A stretch of DNA of 10,210 nt from a bacterium UBP17_UBA6191 (GTDB lineage: Bacteria > Muiribacteriota > UBA6191), in the NCBI GenBank assembly GCA_002422125.1, contig DITF01000013.1, positions 5,530-15,739 on the forward strand, in the 5' to 3' direction. Positions 7,276 through 10,210 of this stretch are shown in pieces. Every line of letters begins with the position of its first letter. Position 1 is the first letter of the stretch. Made by a program: the position numbers and the translations under genes. The notes beneath the pieces were generated by a model. The model had not been told where the DNA came from, did not search any database, and was given only the letters and a program-made list of their open reading frames with translations.

Positions 7276-7303
7276 AGCATAAAAAGTTTCAAATCGGAAC
7301 AAT
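7276..7303 (-). promoter_or_regulatory. candidate promoter for the protease-tesA-ybbAP operon
   Basis: Read on the minus strand, ATTGTT (complement of 7298-7303), a 16-base spacer and TATGCT (complement of 7276-7281) resemble a sigma-70 promoter with 4 of 6 matches at -10 and a weaker -35. Transcription would begin near 7269, leaving a leader of only about 14 bases before ATG 7253-7255. It lies in the 65-base gap between divergent genes. The match is modest. Confidence 0.3.
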
Positions 7304-7320
7304 TGTAGGATGGATAAACT

Positions 7321-8058
7321 ATGGCATTGATTCTGACAGTGTTGGCTGCATTTTTTACTTCGGCCTTATCAGCGATACTAGGTGTGGCCGGAGGGGTTAC
7401 CCTGATGGCGGTAATGCTGACGACTCTGCCAGCAGCAGCCGTGATTCCAATTCATGGTGTGGCCCAGCTTGTCAGTAACACTTCAAGGTTTCTTCTGATG
7501 ATAAAATCGGTGGAGTGGCCTATTTTTTTCCGATTTCTGGTTGGTTTGATTCCGGCTAGCTTTATTGGAGTCAGTTTATCCGGCCTCTTGTCTGAAGTGG
7601 GACTTAAGACAGTCATGGCGACATTTATTCTGGTTAGTACCTGGTTTCCTGTAGGGGGACTGGCCAAACTTCTGGGCAGTCGTCAGTCTTTTATAGGGGC
7701 GGGTATGCTCACCGGGGTTGTCTCCATGTTAGTTGGGGCCGCTGGCCCTATGCTGGCCCCGTTTTTTTTACAGACAGGCTTAAATCGCGAGGCCATGATA
7801 GCCACTCAAGCAGCCTGCCAGTTTTTTCAGCATTTGATCAAAATTGTGCTTTTTGGCCTGATCCTTGATTTTAACTACCTGGAGTACTCTGCCCTTTTAA
7901 TGTTTCTGGCCATAGCCGCCATAGTCGGTACAATAGCCGGTAGAAAGTTTTTGCAATCCAAGTTGAATGAAGAGCAGTTTCGCAAGGCCCTAAAGGTGGT
8001 TCTGACCCTAATCGCCATCAAAATCTTGGTGGTTGACATATTCTTAAAGGGAATCTAG
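7321..8058 (+). CDS. TauE/SafE (TSUP) family membrane transporter
   Basis: This 245-residue, highly hydrophobic inner-membrane protein has about eight predicted spans (roughly 1-20, 22-45, 67-90, 96-115, 122-150, 170-183, 187-206 and 222-244). The two repeated halves typical of TSUP proteins are visible: GVAGGVTLMAVML (21-33) with HGVAQLVSNTSRF (45-57) in the first, and GAAGPMLAPFFL (139-150) in the second, where Gly-rich re-entrant segments are expected. The end GTIAGRKFLQSKLNEEQFRK (203-222) is also characteristic. Family members move sulfite, sulfoacetate, thiosulfate or other small organosulfur anions; the substrate here cannot be told, and no sulfur-metabolism gene is adjacent. AGGA (7307-7310) sits 10 bases before ATG. 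The gene is divergent from the putative protease and overlaps the convergent 105-residue gene by 15 bases. Confidence 0.88.
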   Translation: MALILTVLAAFFTSALSAILGVAGGVTLMAVMLTTLPAAAVIPIHGVAQLVSNTSRFLLMIKSVEWPIFFRFLVGLIPASFIGVSLSGLLSEVGLKTVMATFILVSTWFPVGGLAKLLGSRQSFIGAGMLTGVVSMLVGAAGPMLAPFFLQTGLNREAMIATQAACQFFQHLIKIVLFGLILDFNYLEYSALLMFLAIAAIVGTIAGRKFLQSKLNEEQFRKALKVVLTLIAIKILVVDIFLKGI

Positions 8059-8361
8059 AGCCGATTTGACTTTGTTTAAAATATCCTGCCCTATTTTTTT
8101 CAGATCTGATTGCAGTTTGTCCGTAATTGCACTTACCTCAGTTTTTAAAATATAGGACTGAACATTACTGGGTAGATCGGAAAATTCCTTAGAAAAACCT
8201 TCTTTGGTTGTGTCAATAAATGTCATATTAAGGTATCTGCCGTCCTTGGGAATTCGGTGCCATCCGGTAGACAAGCGAATAAAGTGATAAGAGCTCATGT
8301 AAAAAGTTGTGCCAAACACCAAAAAGACACCTAAAAAGATTCCCAAAACCAGATTTTTCAT
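8044..8361 (-). CDS. small membrane-anchored or secreted orphan protein
   Basis: This 105-residue protein is of unknown function. The N-terminus MKNLVLGIFLGVFLVFGTTFYM is one hydrophobic segment after a Lys, either a membrane anchor or an uncut signal, with the remainder predicted outside the cytoplasm. The middle (SSYHFIRLSTGWHRIPKDGR then YLNMTFIDTT) may form a small beta region. The last 45 residues, with KTEVSAITDKLQSDLKKIG and DILNKVKSALDSL, have the heptad-like pattern of an amphipathic helix or coiled coil. No catalytic motif is seen. The start has no ribosome site, but a perfect TATAAT lies 18 bases upstream, so the mRNA leader may be only about ten bases. The 3' end overlaps the TSUP transporter gene by 15 bases. 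Start, signal and promoter agree, which supports a real gene despite its size. Confidence 0.68.
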   Translation of the reverse strand: MKNLVLGIFLGVFLVFGTTFYMSSYHFIRLSTGWHRIPKDGRYLNMTFIDTTKEGFSKEFSDLPSNVQSYILKTEVSAITDKLQSDLKKIGQDILNKVKSALDSL

Positions 8362-8378
8362 GTGCAGATACTATCACA

Positions 8379-8407
8379 ATTATATGTTTTTGGCCCGATG
8401 ATGTTTG
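8379..8407 (-). promoter_or_regulatory. promoter with perfect TATAAT for the 105-residue gene
   Basis: The complement of 8379-8384 is exactly TATAAT. A 17-base spacer leads to CAAACA, a weak -35 sharing ACA with consensus. The predicted start of transcription is near 8372, leaving about 10 bases before ATG 8359-8361, which would explain the absence of a Shine-Dalgarno sequence. Confidence 0.45.
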
Positions 8408-8430
8408 TACTTGTCCTAACAGGGTGTTTC

Positions 8431-8437
8431 AGAGGAG
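8431..8437 (+). promoter_or_regulatory. ribosome binding site that fixes the start at 8445
   Basis: AGAGGAG lies 7 bases before ATG 8445-8447. It is the strongest ribosome site in the window. It selects this ATG, followed by a signal peptide, over an in-frame ATG at 8307 that would add 46 residues with no signal-like features. Confidence 0.8.
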
Positions 8438-8444
8438 ATCAAAC

Positions 8445-9065
8445 ATGAGAAAGTATGTATGTGTTTTAATTGGATTGGGTTTGGGACTCTCAACCTTAAA
8501 GGCCCAGACTGATGTGCTGCATCTTGAAGAAACTCCGTTGTCCTCCACTAGTTCCACACCGTCAGAAATTCGGGAGCTGGAACTGTCTTTATATGCCTTT
8601 GTTGGCAGTGATATCAACACCCAGGGTTTTGACAAAGCCGAACTGATGTACTACAAAAAAATATTTTCCCCAAAGCTCAGGCTCACTGTGCGCGAAGGGA
8701 TAGTAGAAAAGTCGGTGGCCGAAGTACAAGATGCCGATGCCAGATTAGGATTTACCCTGAATACAAAACTGTTGCCAGCCAGCCCCGTGCAAAAAAGCCG
8801 CGATATGGAAGTGGATCTGAATTTTGACTTTAGCTCAGAGCATAAAAACATCAATTTGGGCCGGAAATTTGTGGTGGCACTAGAAGGCCATCAAATTCAG
8901 GAATTCAGTCCTGATCTGCAATTTATTTTAGAAGTGCGATCAGCGGCAGGTAAACCAAAAACTTTAACCGATCCAAGGCCAGTCGCTAAAAAGCCATCTG
9001 AGGAGCCAGCCTTTCCGATGCTTCTAAGTTCGGAAGAATTTAAGGCCGCTAAGGCCTCAGATTAA
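8445..9065 (+). CDS. exported orphan protein, 206 residues
   Basis: No family is recognised. MRKYVCVLIGLGLGLSTLKAQ is a clear Sec signal peptide with a probable cut after LKA or KAQ, giving a mature periplasmic or secreted protein of about 185 residues. A Ser/Thr/Pro linker (about 32-42) is followed by alternating strands such as LELSLYAFVGSD, LRLTVREGIVEKS, LGFTLNTKL, MEVDLNFDF and KFVVALEGHQ, suggesting a beta-sandwich or barrel-like domain. The last 45 residues (from about RSAAGKPKTL) are Pro/Lys/Ala-rich and look disordered. There is no lipobox cysteine. The gene is divergent from the 105-residue gene across an 83-base gap and overlaps the convergent hydrolase gene by 17 bases. Start choice is firm because of AGAGGAG at 8431. 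Expression is likely but its role is open. Confidence 0.78.
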   Translation: MRKYVCVLIGLGLGLSTLKAQTDVLHLEETPLSSTSSTPSEIRELELSLYAFVGSDINTQGFDKAELMYYKKIFSPKLRLTVREGIVEKSVAEVQDADARLGFTLNTKLLPASPVQKSRDMEVDLNFDFSSEHKNINLGRKFVVALEGHQIQEFSPDLQFILEVRSAAGKPKTLTDPRPVAKKPSEEPAFPMLLSSEEFKAAKASD

Positions 9066-9067
9066 AT
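9038..9067. terminator. inverted repeat at overlapping gene ends, possible bidirectional terminator
   Basis: AGGCC (9043-9047) pairs with GGCCT (9053-9057) around a 5-base loop. Alternatively ATTTAAGGCC (9038-9047) pairs with GGCC (9053-9056) and, past a 5-base bulge, TTAAAT (9062-9067), giving ten pairs. Both convergent stop codons lie inside it. On the minus strand the GC stem is followed by TAAATTCTT, a poor but T-rich tail, so it may end the hydrolase transcript. Confidence 0.3.
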
Positions 9068-9903
9068 AGAGTACTGGCACGAAAATCACCTTTTTCCGTA
9101 AACTCTACCCTGGCGGCATCAAAATAGGGGTCATGTTCAAAAAACAGAATCCAGTTCTCACGCACGGCCTGCTCCAAAATAATTTCCTTTTCGCCTAGGG
9201 TCTGTAGAGCATTTAAATCATAGCCCATGATCCAGGGCAGAGGAATGTGCGCGGACATTGGGATCAGGTCGGCACAATACAAAAGTGTTTCCTTTTGGTC
9301 GCTGATTTTTAAAAGACTTTGATGGGGTGTGTGCCCATGCACTTTTATAACCTGGGTCTGGGGCCAGAGACTGCAATCCTTGCCATCAAAAAAATGCAGT
9401 ACACCCTTTTCTTCCAGAAACTGAAAATTTTCCCCTAAAAACGAGGCTCTATCTCTTTTACTTGGCTGCATGGCCCATTCATAGTGAAAGCGGTCAATAT
9501 GATAGGCCGCATTGGGAAAAGTAAGTTTCAACTCTGTATTTTCACGGTAAGTTGTGCCCCCAGCATGATCAAAATGCAGATGAGTCAGAAATACATCGGT
9601 AATATCTGAACGGGTCAGCCCAATTTTATGCAGCTCAACATCGATTTGAAAACGGGCATGGTCAATACCATAAATAGCGGCTTCTTTTTCGTTGAACTTG
9701 GTTCCTATACCAGTGTCCACAATGATTTTTTGTTTTCCATTGTCCAAAAGCAGGGTTCTTAAAGCCATCTCAATGCGGTTTTTGTCATCGGCCGGGTTGG
9801 TTTTGTTCCACAATGTTTTAGGAATGACCCCAAACATTGCACCACCGTCAAGCCTGAATCTGCCTGTATCAATAGAGTGAAGTGTCCATTGGCCTATTTG
9901 CAT
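9049..9903 (-). CDS. metallo-beta-lactamase-fold hydrolase (lactonase/phosphotriesterase-like)
   Basis: This 284-residue protein has no signal peptide, so it is probably a cytoplasmic metal-dependent hydrolase. The zinc site is complete: HLHFDH (108-113, the HxHxDH motif), His191 in GHTPH, Asp212 in YCADLIP and His257 in FFEHDP. The N-terminal segment LDGGAMFGVIPKTLW (18-32), followed by LRTLLLDNG and IIVDTGIG, is typical of the MBL subgroup that includes methyl-parathion hydrolase, AiiA-type N-acyl-homoserine lactonases and many uncharacterised enzymes. Full family length is present. Quorum quenching or ester/lactone hydrolysis is possible, but the sequence cannot choose a substrate and no signalling gene is nearby. 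GAAAG about 7 bases upstream of the ATG is a weak ribosome site. The 3' end overlaps the exported orphan's gene by 17 bases. Confidence 0.9.
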   Translation of the reverse strand: MQIGQWTLHSIDTGRFRLDGGAMFGVIPKTLWNKTNPADDKNRIEMALRTLLLDNGKQKIIVDTGIGTKFNEKEAAIYGIDHARFQIDVELHKIGLTRSDITDVFLTHLHFDHAGGTTYRENTELKLTFPNAAYHIDRFHYEWAMQPSKRDRASFLGENFQFLEEKGVLHFFDGKDCSLWPQTQVIKVHGHTPHQSLLKISDQKETLLYCADLIPMSAHIPLPWIMGYDLNALQTLGEKEIILEQAVRENWILFFEHDPYFDAARVEFTEKGDFRASTLFNLRP

Positions 9904-9949
9904 TGTGATTCTTTCGGTTACAAAAATTTATTTTCATAGCTTAACCCTG

Positions 9950-9985
9950 AATTTAATAATGGTAAATATATTCTTAGATTAAATT
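9950..9985. promoter_or_regulatory. AT-rich inverted repeat in a divergent intergenic region
   Basis: AATTTAAT (9950-9957) is exactly repeated in inverted orientation as ATTAAATT (9978-9985), 20 bases apart, midway between the hydrolase start and the gene at the right edge. Weak promoter-like pieces (TTAACC 9941-9946, TAAATA 9963-9968 on the + strand) overlap it. It could be an operator, but an AT-rich stretch produces such repeats easily. Confidence 0.2.
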
Positions 9986-10018
9986 GCGCTCAGCTTTTCT
10001 TTCACCGGGAACCTTGGT

Positions 10019-10210
10019 ATGTTTAAGCAGTGTATCCTCAGACTCCGGGAGGAAGGATTGATACCAGTATATTTAGCCAAAACCAGTAGCATTAGTGGTT
10101 TAGGTCATGACACAAAAACAATCCTTGATAGTCTTTGTGAGGGTAAGGAAGTTTTTGAGTATAAGGACTCCGTAGTGGCTTGCGCCATGAAAAACCAGAT
10201 CCCCGGTAGA
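10019..10210 (+). CDS. unrecognised gene, N-terminal 64 codons, cut by window end
   Basis: An ATG at 10019 opens a frame with no stop to the end of the window. The other two + strand frames hit stops within about 40 bases. The in-frame stop at 9980-9982 limits the start; no other ATG or GTG lies between. GGGA (10007-10010) about 8 bases upstream is a weak ribosome site. The peptide begins MFKQCILRLREEGLIPVYLA and later contains GLGHDTKTILDSL and SVVACAMKN. There is no signal peptide or motif I can name. The Leu/Arg-rich start suggests a helix, and three Cys are present in 64 residues. It could be a full gene continuing rightward or a degraded remnant. Confidence 0.5.
   Translation, partial: MFKQCILRLREEGLIPVYLAKTSSISGLGHDTKTILDSLCEGKEVFEYKDSVVACAMKNQIPGR

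Noticed and set aside
8307..8444. Upstream ATG start for the exported 206-residue protein
   Set aside because: It would bury the signal peptide 46 residues inside the protein and ignore the strong AGAGGAG site at 8431; it also runs through the divergent gene's start and promoter.
1..10210. tRNA, rRNA, CRISPR array, insertion sequence, toxin-antitoxin or phage defence cassette
   Set aside because: I saw no regularly spaced repeats, transposase motifs, cloverleaf-like sequence or defence-gene signatures on either strand.

Overview
The window looks like chromosomal DNA of a Gram-negative bacterium with tightly packed genes and moderate GC. The evidence is an O-antigen/capsule-type ABC exporter, a YbbA/YbbP (LolD/LolC-E-like) transport pair, a TesA-like periplasmic esterase and several proteins with Sec signal peptides. 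I cannot name the species. The style (short intergenic gaps, many overlaps, several orphan exported proteins) would suit a Bdellovibrionota or other deltaproteobacterium-like lineage, but that is only an impression. I see no mobile element, tRNA, rRNA, CRISPR array or defence island.

Left part (2-2394, + strand): the C-terminal end of an ABC-2 exporter permease overlaps the start of its ATPase by ATGA. A 105-base gap follows that could fold as RNA and could encode a 31-residue peptide. Then comes a GT2 glycosyltransferase with a helical, probably TPR-like, C-terminal half. Together these look like the tail of a surface-glycan synthesis and export operon.

Middle (7255 down to 2367, - strand): four genes form a likely operon. 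They are an exported protein with an HELGH zinc-protease motif, a 27-base gap, a TesA-like SGNH hydrolase, a YbbA-like ATPase and a YbbP-like FtsX-family permease. The last three overlap. The esterase and the ABC transporter are a known functional neighbourhood; here all are transcribed in one direction.

Right part (7321-10210): a TauE/SafE-type membrane transporter (+), a 105-residue membrane-anchored orphan (-), a 206-residue exported orphan (+), a metallo-beta-lactamase-fold hydrolase (-), and the first 64 codons of an unrecognised + strand gene cut by the window edge.

A recurring feature is that all three convergent gene pairs have overlapping 3' ends (28, 15 and 17 bases), each with a small inverted repeat at the overlap. 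The least explained stretch is the 1015-1119 gap. No clearly new multi-gene system is evident; the candidates for novelty are that gap, the putative protease next to tesA, and the orphan exported proteins.
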